A DNA stretch of 64,000 nt from Lindgomyces ingoldianus (Eukaryota > Ascomycota > Dothideomycetes > Pleosporales > Lindgomycetaceae), in NCBI RefSeq assembly GCF_010093535.1, contig NW_022985194.1:128312-192311 (forward strand), read 5' to 3'. Positions 32,938 through 42,039 of the stretch are shown here, piece by piece; position 1 is the stretch's first letter; the number at the start of each line of letters is the position of its first letter. Below the pieces are notes generated by a model. The model saw nothing but the letters and a program-made list of their open reading frames with translations, had not been told where the DNA came from and did no database searches. The position numbers were made by a program, and so were the translations under genes.

Positions 32938-33890
32938 GTGATGGAAGAGTGGGACGGGGTCTTATCTAGACTCCGAAAGGATTTAGAGCGCGAGAACGCC
33001 GGAGAATGTCATGGCATTAAAACCCTTGGCTATGACCTCACCTTTCCAAACTCTGGTCTGGTAAGTTTGGAGAAAAGCCGATCATGCAGGTCGCAATCAT
33101 ACTCGCCGATGTTGTCCCTTTCTCTCCAAATTCTCACTCTCAGATCCTCTATACCAACTGGAGGCCTGCACCCACATCGTCGGAAACCCTTGGATTAATT
33201 TTGACTGGCTCAACGATTCATCTGTACATTGAACCTCCTCCCCCTACTGCTGAAATCTTCTCTGCGCGCGACGCGATCGCAGTCACACCCAAAATGAGGC
33301 TCTGAATTTCTCACGACAGATGTACTAGGAGCGACTGCAGAAAAAAATATCACGGCGCTCATATCTTTGAGCGAGATCGTTAGAGGCCTAAATGGCTCTG
33401 ACGCAACCGCTAACTTTCTGCCGAACATGGCCAGTTTTGGAATCGCGAACTTGCGGCTAGGCGCATTGGATCCATGTTTGGTTTGAAGACCTAGCCTAAA
33501 GTGGACACTGAGGTGGTTGGCTGATTTGTTGAACCGTGTATCTAGCAGAAGGTAAGAGCAATTAGCGCTCCATGGAGATGGAGTAAAGGGTGAAGCGGTT
33601 GCTACGTCTCTTGAAGCAGGGCTTATCGACGTCGAAGCTGAATTCCTGATTGGTATTAAGTCCGACCATAACTGCTATTACGTCAAGGTTTATACCCAAA
33701 CACAAGATAAATGTGACGAAGACCTGGCGGGGGTTGATGATCTTGTAGTTTTCAAGAAGTTTAGGCGAAGGCGAAGAGCCATGAGATGCTTAATTAGTTG
33801 GCAATGTTGGGCTGCCGGTTCGGGTAAGTCGCTGCATGACTACACCTCGTGCATTAGCCCACTCAACACAGCCACCCCGCATTTCTAGTG
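32938..33890 (+). pseudogene. Decayed protein gene of unknown family
   Basis: Several open stretches with protein-like composition follow one another on the plus strand in shifted frames: 'HGIKTLGYDLTFPNSGL' ending at a GTAAGT donor, 'QILYTNWRPAPTSSETLG', then about 60 open codons from 33306 ('EFLTTDVLGATAEKNITAL') to a TGA near 33485. Then about 100 open codons from 33565 to a TAG near 33888 ('VEAEFLIGIKSDHNCYYV', 'LAGVDDLVVFKKFRRRRR'). No domain is recognised. Either a gene with unrecognised introns or a frameshifted relic; the stop/shift density favours a relic. Confidence 0.3.
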
Positions 33891-33990
33891 CTCTCGTTAC
33901 CATCCTTCACTAGACTAGCATTTTCCGACACTGACTTTCCTTATTTTTATATATTTTATAATTTTAACATTCTTCAACAATTAGCAGTTA

Positions 33991-34079
33991 TCTTCCTTGG
34001 TCTAGTGGTCATGATTTCCGCTTGTCAACCTGCAAAGGAACGAGCGCGGGAGACCGGGGTTCGATTCCCCGAGGGAGAG
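33991..34079 (+). tRNA. tRNA-Asp (GTC) with a 17-nt intron
   Basis: The 7-bp acceptor stem TCTTCCT (33991-33997) pairs with AGGGAGA (34072-34078), with one G-U, followed by discriminator G. The D-arm matches the A box (TGGTCTAGTGG). The anticodon stem TCCGC/GCGGG encloses loop TTGTCA-C with anticodon GTC at 34024-34026. The T-arm CGGGGTTCGATTCCCCG contains a perfect B box. The loop is interrupted after position 37 by a 17-nt insertion (34028-34044), the canonical position for eukaryotic tRNA introns. Overlapping protein ORFs here are meaningless. Confidence 0.93.
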
Positions 34080-35339
34080 ATATCTTTTTGCCTTTTTGAT
34101 GGCCACTATTATTTGTGCAAGTGGAAGAAAGGCGGACTTTCAGGCTACAACAGCAAGCTTAGTATTAGAGATATTCTCATGGGCCGTATTATATGAAGAC
34201 AACTTGATGCTGGCATTAAAATAATCCATCGATCTTCAAAATTAGTGGAGGTTTGTTGGTGGAAGTGGGTGACTTTTGAAGACCTAATATTAGATTTTAG
34301 ATTTTTTTCAAAAGGCTAGGCTCGTTATCAATATGTTTTTTCTTGCCTTCATTTGTTCAACTGGGGAACAGCTTGGGTCGGTGGATGTTCTTCTGAAATG
34401 GGAAAGTTAAGCGAATTCCACGAGCTAGGTGGAGGATACGTTTATTCATATACACTATCGAACGAAGTCTTCCACGCGCGAAGAGAAGGAAATTGGGTCC
34501 AGAAGAGATAGCTCTAGGTCCTTTTTGCCTCGGCTCGTTTCCGAAGCCTTTCTCGGTCATATTGCCTATTGCCGCTTAACTCCTGACGTCACCTGGTTGA
34601 GGCATGAGAGATTTATTTCTCTCACTACTCTGCTTGCTCCTGGCGACGCTCTTAGCGGATCATGTATCGAGCCTGCGGATTATTGGGAGGGCGCTTACAA
34701 GGAGATTGGGAGAAGGTTATGGAACCAGCTCTTCCAACGAGCCGTATTACTGTACGACTAGGCGATTTTGATGCCTGTACCGACGAGATTTTGTGTACAT
34801 TCGTACGGGAGGGAGGATGAGAGGTAGGTGAACGTATCGTAACTGTTGCGGCTCACGTGATCCGTACGAGTAGTACCGTTCGATTAAAGTACGCCTTACC
34901 CAAGTCAAAACAGCTCAGATACTTACAGGCCTCATCTAATTAATCAGGTGCCTCTGTTGTCTGTTTTGCACAGTCTCTTACCTAGGTTGTAGAAGTTAAG
35001 AGCCCTCTTACTCCCCTAAAATGGTAATACGATCCGTACTACGTACTGTACCTGGGGCTTCATTACACGTACGGTGCGGCTCACAAACTAGGTGCGTTCG
35101 TACTGAACACGTGGCTGGTACGGCTTACTTTTTACGGACAGTAGTACGCCCCATTGGGAGCCCTGTATGGAACCAAGGGGTAGTACGATGATGTTACATC
35201 TTATGGAACATATCACATTCCCCACATCCCAGATAACTCTCTAGTCTTACAATCGATCTTATCAATTCGTTCATCTCATCTTATTAAGTTAGTTGATCAT
35301 TATAGAGAGAGATCCATCGTTTTCTATTCTCAGGTTTCA
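34080..35339. other. No firm gene; GTACG-rich patch
   Basis: Downstream of the tRNA there are T-rich runs that could act as Pol III terminators (TTTTT at 34085-34089). An ORF at 34429-34761 has no domain. Between about 34790 and 35170 the words CGTAC/GTACG recur many times, an unusual composition of unknown meaning. Confidence 0.35.
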
Positions 35340-35561
35340 TCATCCGAAATCGCAGTCTAGACATCTAATGTTCTCGACGAGCAGGGATGGCATCCTTTCC
35401 ATGAGTAGCCCCTTATGTCTTTCTTCGCTCCTCTTGCGCTTACCAGACTTCCTCGAGATATGCATCTGGCAAAAGGTACATATAACCGCCTCCCCGCTAT
35501 CCCGATTCCCCCAAGGACACTGCTTACAAGTCTGCAGTCGCATCATCTGACCGCCACCCAA
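35340..35561 (-). CDS. Cys-rich short ORF, possible gene fragment
   Basis: 73 codons on the minus strand with paired Cys motifs: 'CKQCPW' and, 17 residues later, 'CTFCQMH', followed by a basic 'RKSGKRKRSEERHKG'. The CxxC-x(n)-CxxC spacing suggests a zinc-binding module. No full-length gene around it could be built. It may be an exon of a broken gene downstream of the methyltransferase relic. Confidence 0.25.
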   Translation of the reverse strand: MGGGQMMRLQTCKQCPWGNRDSGEAVICTFCQMHISRKSGKRKRSEERHKGLLMERMPSLLVENIRCLDCDFG

Positions 35562-35724
35562 TTTTGCAGAAGAGCCAAGTGATAGCAGTGCCGACCCGAA
35601 TTCCAGGCGCCTTCATCATGAAATTCTTATACCAATCTTCCTACAAAGCAACATACTGTGTTTCACCGACCATTAGATACCTAGCCAATCGCACTAGCAC
35701 TCCGCGCACTCACTCACTCACTTT

Positions 35725-36829
35725 AAGTCCCGCTTCTGCAATCGTGGCCTCAACTTCGTGGACATTGCACAGATACACAACACTAGCTCCGCGCTCCATA
35801 TTGTTCCAAATCTCACGATGCTTGGGATTTTCATGATCATAAAGCGGAGTCAGGCACTACTCATAGGTTCCAAAGATTCCGCAGAGCTTGAGCACGCGTT
35901 TGATTTCCTTGTGGGTGGTTGCGAACGGGCGCGAATAGCAGGTTGCTTCCATGGCGTAGACGACGTCGAAGGTGTTGTCTGAGAATGACGTTTTCTACAT
36001 TGAAGGCAGCACCAGACTTCGCATTATTTGAGCCCGCGACCACTGAAAGAATCACGGGAAAACGTACCGTTAAATCACCTTGAATAAATTCACACTGCCC
36101 ATATGCCTTCTGTTTGTAGTAACGGAGCTCTCCAAGCTCTAGCCAACTACACTCCTTTGACTCACTGCTGCCTAGCTACGCCACCTGCTGCGGCCCAGAG
36201 CTATTGCTGACCTTAAGTCACATGACAGGTTCACCTAGTACTATATAAACCCGTAAATTGCCTTCCTTTAGCAATCAATCCAGTTCCTCATGCCTCTAGT
36301 GCTCCTCCTAGCTTCACACCTTCCTCCACAGCTCAGCCTTCCGCATTGCACCCGTCCCTAGGTATGGTGATACGCACTAATCGTAATACATGTGCCTATG
36401 TAAACATGCAAATCTCTCTAGCCAGTCTCCCAGTTCCACATCCAGCATCCAAGATCGTCATGTCCGGTTTCATCTCGGTCAAGAGAGCCATGTAGTGCTG
36501 GTGACTGGCCATGGCTGTCGCATGAGACTCACTGGGATTGAAAGTGCATTAGTGGAGGTGTTCATTCTAGCCAGCGACGAGGCTGTCGGTGCAGAGGTCG
36601 CAATACCTATAAGAAATATTCTGGTAAGAATAAAACGTAAAGGTAATAGATAGGCTCGAGGAGCGAAGGGGATAATTGAAACATGCTTGTAGCATACTTC
36701 TTGAGTACTCACTTCGCGCTCGCCACGCTCGCCCGGTTCGTTAGTCGAGAAATCGTATTCGCCCCATGATTTGCGGTAAGTCTCGCTCGCAGTTCTGGGC
36801 TTGAGAGCTTCTACCGACTTGGAAGTCAT
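35725..36829 (-). pseudogene. Sterol C-24 methyltransferase-type (ERG6/SMT-like) pseudogene, split by a solo LTR
   Basis: On the minus strand from ATG 36829, 'KPRTASETYRKSWGEYDFS' leads to a GTGAGT donor. A second coding stretch gives 'HATAMASHQHYMALLTEM' and the SAM-binding motif I 'TILDAGCGTGRLAREICMF' (about 36425-36370). The frame then decays and the solo LTR occupies 36318-36111. Beyond it, in another frame, comes 'NTFDVVYAMEATCYS' (about 35975-35930), then 'CLTPLYDHENPKHREIW' and 'VHEVEATIAEAGLKV' (to about 35735), all characteristic of SMT proteins. Stops replace tryptophans at conserved places (for example before CLTPLYD), consistent with TGG to TAG. It would have methylated a sterol or a sterol-like substrate. 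It is inactive now. Confidence 0.78.
36111..36318. mobile_element. Solo LTR-like element, TG...CA, TSD CCTTC (family member 2)
   Basis: 208 bp starting TGTTTGTAGTAACGGAG and ending CTTCACA. It is flanked by perfect 5-bp duplications CCTTC at 36106-36110 and 36319-36323. It contains a TATATAAACCC promoter-like box and the family core before the 3' end. It interrupts the methyltransferase pseudogene. Shares termini and core with the copies at 7228 and 40068. Confidence 0.87.
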
Positions 36830-38004
36830 GGTGATGCTGTGTGTACCGGGAGTAAGAAAGCCTAGCTTTGTGAAGTTGGGGACTGGAAGATTCTATGGTT
36901 TTTAGAAATCGGAGCATCCTAAGTTATATACTTGGACATGATCGAAGGTGAGAACGTGTTAGCTTAGTATTATTGCGGCGCTGCGCAACCTTGCTATGGC
37001 TCCCTTGCCTGTTTTTCCAACAAACCGGGTTGGCGAAGTGCATTAGACAAATGTGACACAACTCAATTCTACTACCGCTTCCGGCAACTCGCAGCATTTT
37101 AGAGGAAGGTTCGTACGTCGAGATGAGAACGGGCCAGCTCAGCATTGTTGTGGCTGTACAAACTTAATACTGTTCTCCTGAATGTCATCTTCAGCTGAGT
37201 TCCGGCAGGGCGCTTTGAAGAAATGGGTCTAGGGGATTGTGAAACAGCGCATTCAAACTCTGTCAGCTAACATCAATCCACGCGTACCGGAAAACCACCT
37301 GTGCCGGGAAATGTGAGAGGCACTTTGACTTCAAGTGAGTATAACTCTGCGCAAATGTCGAGCCTTACTATACTTACATATAAATAGTATGTTGCGCCTA
37401 CTTTTACCTATTGAAAACCCTTCTAAATCTATATATTACATTTATATTATCATCTTACTACCTAATCTGCTTAGAGCCTTCTTTTGTAGTAAAATAATAT
37501 TACTTTGCTACAGCTCTACTAACAAGCTCTTTACACCTACAATACTTTTATAAGCATCTTGATGGAGCCCTCTAGCCTTATTATAATGTTAGAAAGTTAT
37601 TATTAACTTTGTCGCACGCAAATTTTAAACGCAGTTACCACCCCCGTTAGCAATTCTAACCAGAACAATTACCGTTCCTAGCTAGTGTAGACAACCACGC
37701 ATGTGTAATAGTTATTATATAATTGAGGGATACTAATTGTTAGGCCTGTAGCTGTGCAGAGGACGTGCGAATAAAAGCAGGGGGTTGTGCACATAGTACT
37801 TTATTCCCGTTTTATAACTCCGGTAAATCCTAGCCTTCTTTATTCCCATCTTTTAAATCCGGTAAATCCATGTTTGCTCAACGTGCCATTGTAACAGTTT
37901 AGATATAATTAAGTATAAAGCTTAGCCGCTAAAAGGTAATAGTAACTCAGATCACAACAACCATATTCTAGCCAAGAATCCTTTAGTGCACTTCGCTCAA
38001 CGCA
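36830..38004. other. Intergenic, AT-rich in the centre
   Basis: Includes an AT-rich stretch about 37360-37720 and a two-copy tandem repeat. No gene supported; the ORF at 37335-37553 is low complexity. The promoter of the SnoaL-like gene must lie at the right end. Confidence 0.4.
37799..37869. repeat. Two-copy direct repeat of 32 bp
   Basis: Copies at 37799-37830 and 37838-37869 share CTTTATTCCC at the left and CCGGTAAATCC at the right with a few substitutions between; the spacer is 7 bp. Confidence 0.8.
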
Positions 38005-38469
38005 ATGGCCGACCTAGTCACACTCACAGCACTTAGTCCACGCGAAGCTGTCGCAGATGCTCTCCACCGCTGCATCCTCGGTATCGACACCAACAATCGG
38101 GGCCTGTTTGAGTCAGCATGCTTAACGAACGAGAGTATGACTGTTGTCGCTGGTCCAATTACTCTCGAGGGCTGGACCGCGATCAGCGATTTCTTTCTTA
38201 AGGTCTTCGTCCTGGTCACCACGCATATCACCAGCAATATCCGTATTGAGCTGAAGGATGGCGCGGACACGGCATTCATGACCGCCCACGCGATCTCATA
38301 TCATGTTCGGCCAGATGATGCGCTCAAGCCGGAGGACACTTCATACACGGCGTCAAGCTTGTACTTTATAGATCTCGTCAAGGATAGCAGCGACGGCTTG
38401 TGGAAGATCAAGAAGTGGGAGATAAAGGTTCAGTGGACTACAGGTGATAGAGCGGTTGTCCATGGATAG
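38005..38469 (+). CDS. SnoaL-like (NTF2-fold) domain protein
   Basis: Intronless 154-residue protein. The N-terminal helix 'SPREAVADALHRCILGID' and 'FESACLTNESMTVVAG' (an Asp/Asn-containing strand), then 'WTAISDFFLKVF', 'THITSNIRIEL', 'TAFMTAHAISYHV' and the C-terminal 'DGLWKIKKWEIKVQWTTGD', give the alpha+beta cone of SnoaL-like polyketide-cyclase/NTF2-fold proteins. Members range from cyclases to dehydratases or ligand-binding proteins; no specific role can be assigned. Size is typical. No signal peptide. It stands alone between transposon relics but is intact, so probably still expressed or recently functional. Confidence 0.8.
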   Translation: MADLVTLTALSPREAVADALHRCILGIDTNNRGLFESACLTNESMTVVAGPITLEGWTAISDFFLKVFVLVTTHITSNIRIELKDGADTAFMTAHAISYHVRPDDALKPEDTSYTASSLYFIDLVKDSSDGLWKIKKWEIKVQWTTGDRAVVHG

Positions 38470-38898
38470 GATCCAAGACGTTGCCATTTAACATTATGAA
38501 CGTTACACCTAACGTTCGTTGAAGGTCTAGGATAAGCATACCAAGCAAGAATAGAAAGGGGTCATAAAGAGGAGATCTATTAGTGGAACCAAAATTTTGA
38601 AATGTAGTGTAAACCGGCGCTAGACTGCTATGCTGTATGTAAATTCTGTGTCAAAAGAGTTAAACTATGCGTAGAGAAATTGTTGTGGTTTAGTGAAGAA
38701 CAGTAAGGTGACATATACAGGGGCTTGTATTTTTATATACATAGCAATGGGCTTAGGAAGCGTGCACAAGGAAGCCTTAGTCTAGTGCACGAGAGTCGAT
38801 GAGCTACAAATCTTTGAAAGCCAATAATTTATGTTTATGTAGTTCAGTGACGCTAGGTTCTTAAGGGCTAGCAATCCGGGAGTCTCTCCGTATAGAAT
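38470..38898. other. Intergenic, no gene seen
   Basis: About 430 bp of mildly AT-rich sequence between the SnoaL-like gene and a pogo relic. Confidence 0.4.
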
Positions 38899-39474
38899 AT
38901 GGCCTCCACGTTTACTGTTCTTCGTTGCTGCGCGGAGCAGCTATTGCTTTCCATGAGCCTATCCAGCAAGGTGCTGGCGCAACCACTCCCTCCAAGTGTA
39001 CGTGAAACCTACGCTACCTTAGCAGAACGCAGTGGAGCCTCTCGCTCGACTCTATGGCCTCTTAACCACCGACGACCCTTGAGAAAGACAAAGGTCAAAC
39101 GCTAGCAATACCTTACACTTTAAAACAGGTAGCCTTCGCTACATTTTTATTACATATTGCTGTCCTCAGATCTCCTGTACGCATAAAGTCTATACCTTTA
39201 CTAGCCATCAGGCTTGCCCGCCGACAGTCCACGACAAAGGCGATCAAGTCGCTGAGCAAGGGCTGGCCTCAGATATTTGAAAGCCGCCATCCAGATCTTA
39301 AACAAAGAAGAACTAGGGCAATAGACTGGAACCGTCACAACAACAACAACATGTATGGCAAGATCACTCAGTGGTTTAAGGTGATCAACAAAGAGTGTTA
39401 TATGCTAGAAATTGTGCCAGGGAATACCTATAGCATAGACAAGGCAGGTGACGGGTATTGTGATTTCTATTCTT
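38899..39474 (+). mobile_element. Pogo/Fot1-type transposase relic (copy B)
   Basis: The first frame from ATG 38899 contains the N-terminal helix-turn-helix ('RETYATLAERSGASRSTLW') and stops near 39103. After a frame change near 39140 a second frame is open to TAG near 39474. It holds 'SPVRIKSIPLLAIRLARRQ', 'GWPQIFESRHPDLKQRR', 'AIDWNRHNNN', 'MYGKITQWFKVINKE' and 'VPGNTYSIDKAGD', the CENPB-type domain and the start of the DDE domain with DETG changed to DKAG. It ends there, truncated. Less stop-rich than copy A at 6846 and a clear relative of it. Confidence 0.8.
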
Positions 39475-39489
39475 AGTTCTCTCAACTTC

Positions 39490-39726
39490 TTAAGGCCCCT
39501 TTAGGTAAGGATAATCAGCGAGACGATTAAGGCGCCAATTTTGAGCGCACAATAGTAACTGCATTAAGTGCGTTTCCAAAAGTGGCGAGTATTTGGATCC
39601 ATAATAATCTAGCCAATCTCCACCCATAGAAGCAACTAGACTGTGTGTCTTATCCCAGGTTAGGTATATTCTTGCTCCAAATCTGGCTACAACAACTCTT
39701 ATATCGGCTTGCAATGGATGAAACAA
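39490..39726 (-). CDS. ORF fragment of unknown origin
   Basis: 78 codons on the minus strand with protein-like composition ('VVVARFGARIYLTWDKTH', 'WRLNRLADYPYLKG'). The frame stays open upstream for a few more codons, without a better start. No family recognised. It abuts the truncated pogo copy B and may be captured or host-gene debris. Confidence 0.25.
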   Translation of the reverse strand: MFHPLQADIRVVVARFGARIYLTWDKTHSLVASMGGDWLDYYGSKYSPLLETHLMQLLLCAQNWRLNRLADYPYLKGP

Positions 39727-40067
39727 ACATTTAACCCCTAGACAAAATCACAGGCTAACGAGAAACCACAGATCTAGTATACTAATATGCGGTAGCTGTA
39801 GGACGCACAAGGCCCCTAGAAATCCTGGATTTTTACTTAAAAAATAACATTATTCTATTCTAGATCTCCTCGCACACTTCTTATACACTCCAACCCTACA
39901 ACATTAGAGTTTTTGGCCATTAAGACAGTGTAGCGCGACCAGGTAGGACAATTGTATTGTGCAGGTGTTACTATAGTTAATAAGGAACACTTCACCGAAG
40001 TTACTGATCGGCGGGGCGACCCTACCTCAAATGAGCGCCTCTCTCAGCCTTGCTGCTGATCATGATT

Positions 40068-40221
40068 TGTTTGCAGTAGCGGAGTTCTCCGATCTCCACC
40101 ACCTGCTCATATTCAGGAGCTAATGCTGCTTAGCTCACTCCTTCAATATATAGACCCTAAGGTCCCTCCTTTAGGAATCAATCTAGTTCCTTATGTCTTT
40201 GGTGATCCCAATAGCTTCACA
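40068..40221. mobile_element. Solo LTR-like element, TG...CA, TSD TGATT (family member 3)
   Basis: 154 bp starting TGTTTGCAGTAGCGGAG and ending CTTCACA. It is flanked by perfect 5-bp duplications TGATT at 40063-40067 and 40222-40226. It has a TATATAGACCC box and the core CAATCTAGTTCCTTATG. It is shorter than the other two members because the middle is reduced. Both ends are intact, so the size difference is internal. Confidence 0.85.
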
Positions 40222-40379
40222 TGATTCCTTAGCGTTACTCTTGTATTTGTAGGCCCATATAGGGGTGCTTTACGGGTTGTGGCAGGAGGATAAGTGCAGG
40301 TGTAGCCCTACGTTAGAGCCCATTTCATGTATCAATTAAACCGGTCCATCTATAAACCTAATGTTTTCATTAGCAGGAT

Positions 40380-41475
40380 ACATGGTCAGCAGTCAAGCAT
40401 CCCATCAGATCAGCCATATAGCTCCCAATATACAAGATCACCAGAACAGTCCATCTGAAAATCGTGTTCTTCAGGATATTCTCAAACAGCCCATGGCTAT
40501 CGAATAAATTTAGCAACGCTGATATTCGCGACTGGAGGCAGGATAGAAATGGCGGATGGTTCATAAACTCTAAGCCCTTCCAAGAATACCTTGCTCAGCC
40601 TAGACAGACAATGTTTACTCCGGAGTCCCACTTGCGGGAAAGACAGTTCTAGCGTCAGCTGTCCTCAATTACCTTCACGGCATATTCAAGGGCTCTGAGA
40701 CCGCCCCCATTGTCTATGTCTATGGCAATTCTCGAAGACAAGGCGATCAGAGACGCATATATATCCTTTCTAGTCTATTCAAGTAATTCCTACAACGTCG
40801 AATGTCCATGTCAGAGGAAATTCTCGCTGCGTACGGAACCAGTTTGTGCAAAGGTTCTTGCCTTGTCGTCTCCGTTGTTGGGCGTTATACACGGAGTTTC
40901 ATCATCGCAGACTCTCTAGACTATGCAGAGTACTGGATCCGGCTTGCAGAATTGTTTCACATCGGGGAAGAATCCTAGGTGAACATATTTGTCACATCTA
41001 GATTCATCCCAGAGATGTTAGAGCACTTTAAGGAACGCACGGGGTGCTTCTCTTTAGAGATAGAACGAGGGATGATGATATGCGGAGACAGCTCGAAGGG
41101 CACTTGTTAGGCTACCCGCGTTCGTTGCGAGGAACACAGACTTGCAACAGGAAATCATCATGGAGATATCATAGAGTATTGATAGAATGTAAGTTGATCT
41201 TAGATGATGAGTATTTAACCAACTCACAATGCCCTCCCTGCTTACAGACTCCTCTGCTTTTCGCTCCTGAACTGGAAACGACGAGATGTTGTAAGGCTGC
41301 TTCTTGTTGATAAAACGGTCGATCCGAACTCCAAAGGTGATTTTTATGGAACAATCCCGCTTTGGTGGGCCGCTGAAAATGGCCGCGAAGGGTGTTGTGA
41401 AGCTTTTGCTAAGCAAAGAGGCGATAGATATCAACTTGGAAGATACTTACTACCATCAAAGCTCCCGTATATGTA
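40380..41475 (+). pseudogene. NACHT-ankyrin (NLR/STAND) pseudogene
   Basis: Coding debris in shifting frames follows the order of fungal NLRs. An entry motif 'ADIRDWRQDRNGGWFINS' (about 40515-40570) leads to a degraded Walker A 'GVPLAGKTVLASAV' (about 40625), 'NYLHGIFKG' and 'APIVYVYGNSRRQGDQ'. A Walker B-like 'SFIIADSLDY' (about 40895) follows, then 'VNIFVTSRFIPEMLEHF' (about 40980-41030) and, after a gap, one ankyrin-like unit 'GTIPLWWAAENGREGVV' (about 41345-41395). Frames change at least three times with stops in between. The sequence breaks off at the hAT terminus near 41476. The reading frame is dead. Confidence 0.8.
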
Positions 41476-41721
41476 AAGTCGGTTCAGTCGGTTCAGTTTG
41501 CACCTAAACCGAATCAGTCAAGGACAGGTACTACACTAGGCGTTTATAATTCGCGGAGAAAGATCGGCTGCGTAAAACCTTAAAGAATACTTCTTAGCTA
41601 TCTATGCTTCTCCTACTTCCTCTTCTAGAGTCTCCCTATCTCCAACTACATACAGCGTTTCCATCAGGAAGTAGTACGATTCAACTCAGGCTTTCTAGAC
41701 AAGTTACGTCTTACTTATTAT
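41476..41721 (-). mobile_element. hAT relic, terminal part (left of gypsy copy 1)
   Basis: Starts with repeated GTCGGTTCA units and TTTGCACCTAAACCGAATC, the style of subterminal repeats at fungal hAT ends. On the minus strand a short acidic frame ('GDRETLEEEVGEA') fits the tail of a hAT transposase. It is the probable continuation of the minus-strand hAT relic found at 47384 onward, separated by insertion of the gypsy element at 41722. The end position is approximate. Confidence 0.5.
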
Positions 41722-42039
41722 TGTCACGATTGTGCACGAGTAAGGTTATAGAGCTTTACAGAGGTCTAGTTTAATTACTATGTGAGGTATCATAGTAGGT
41801 ACAAGACGTTGTGTGAGGAATAGGAAGGTTTAAGAGGAAATTAGTAATTAAATACTTAGCTTAAAAGTCTAAGCGCTTTAAGTATAAATTAAGCCTATTT
41901 TAGGTTTAGTTAGTGTTAAGGCAGTATATACTTAAGTTTATGTCTATATTATGTTATGTTTATATTAGATGTGCACTAATAATACTCTAGTACATGTCTA
42001 ATATAGTTATGTCTAGAATCTAGGGAGAATACTGTAATA
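41722..42039 (-). repeat. 3' LTR of gypsy copy 1 (318 bp)
   Basis: Same length as the partner at 47066-47383. The outer (left) part keeps G/C-containing positions such as TGTCACGATTGTGCACGAG, while the inner part is AT-converted. Confidence 0.9.
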
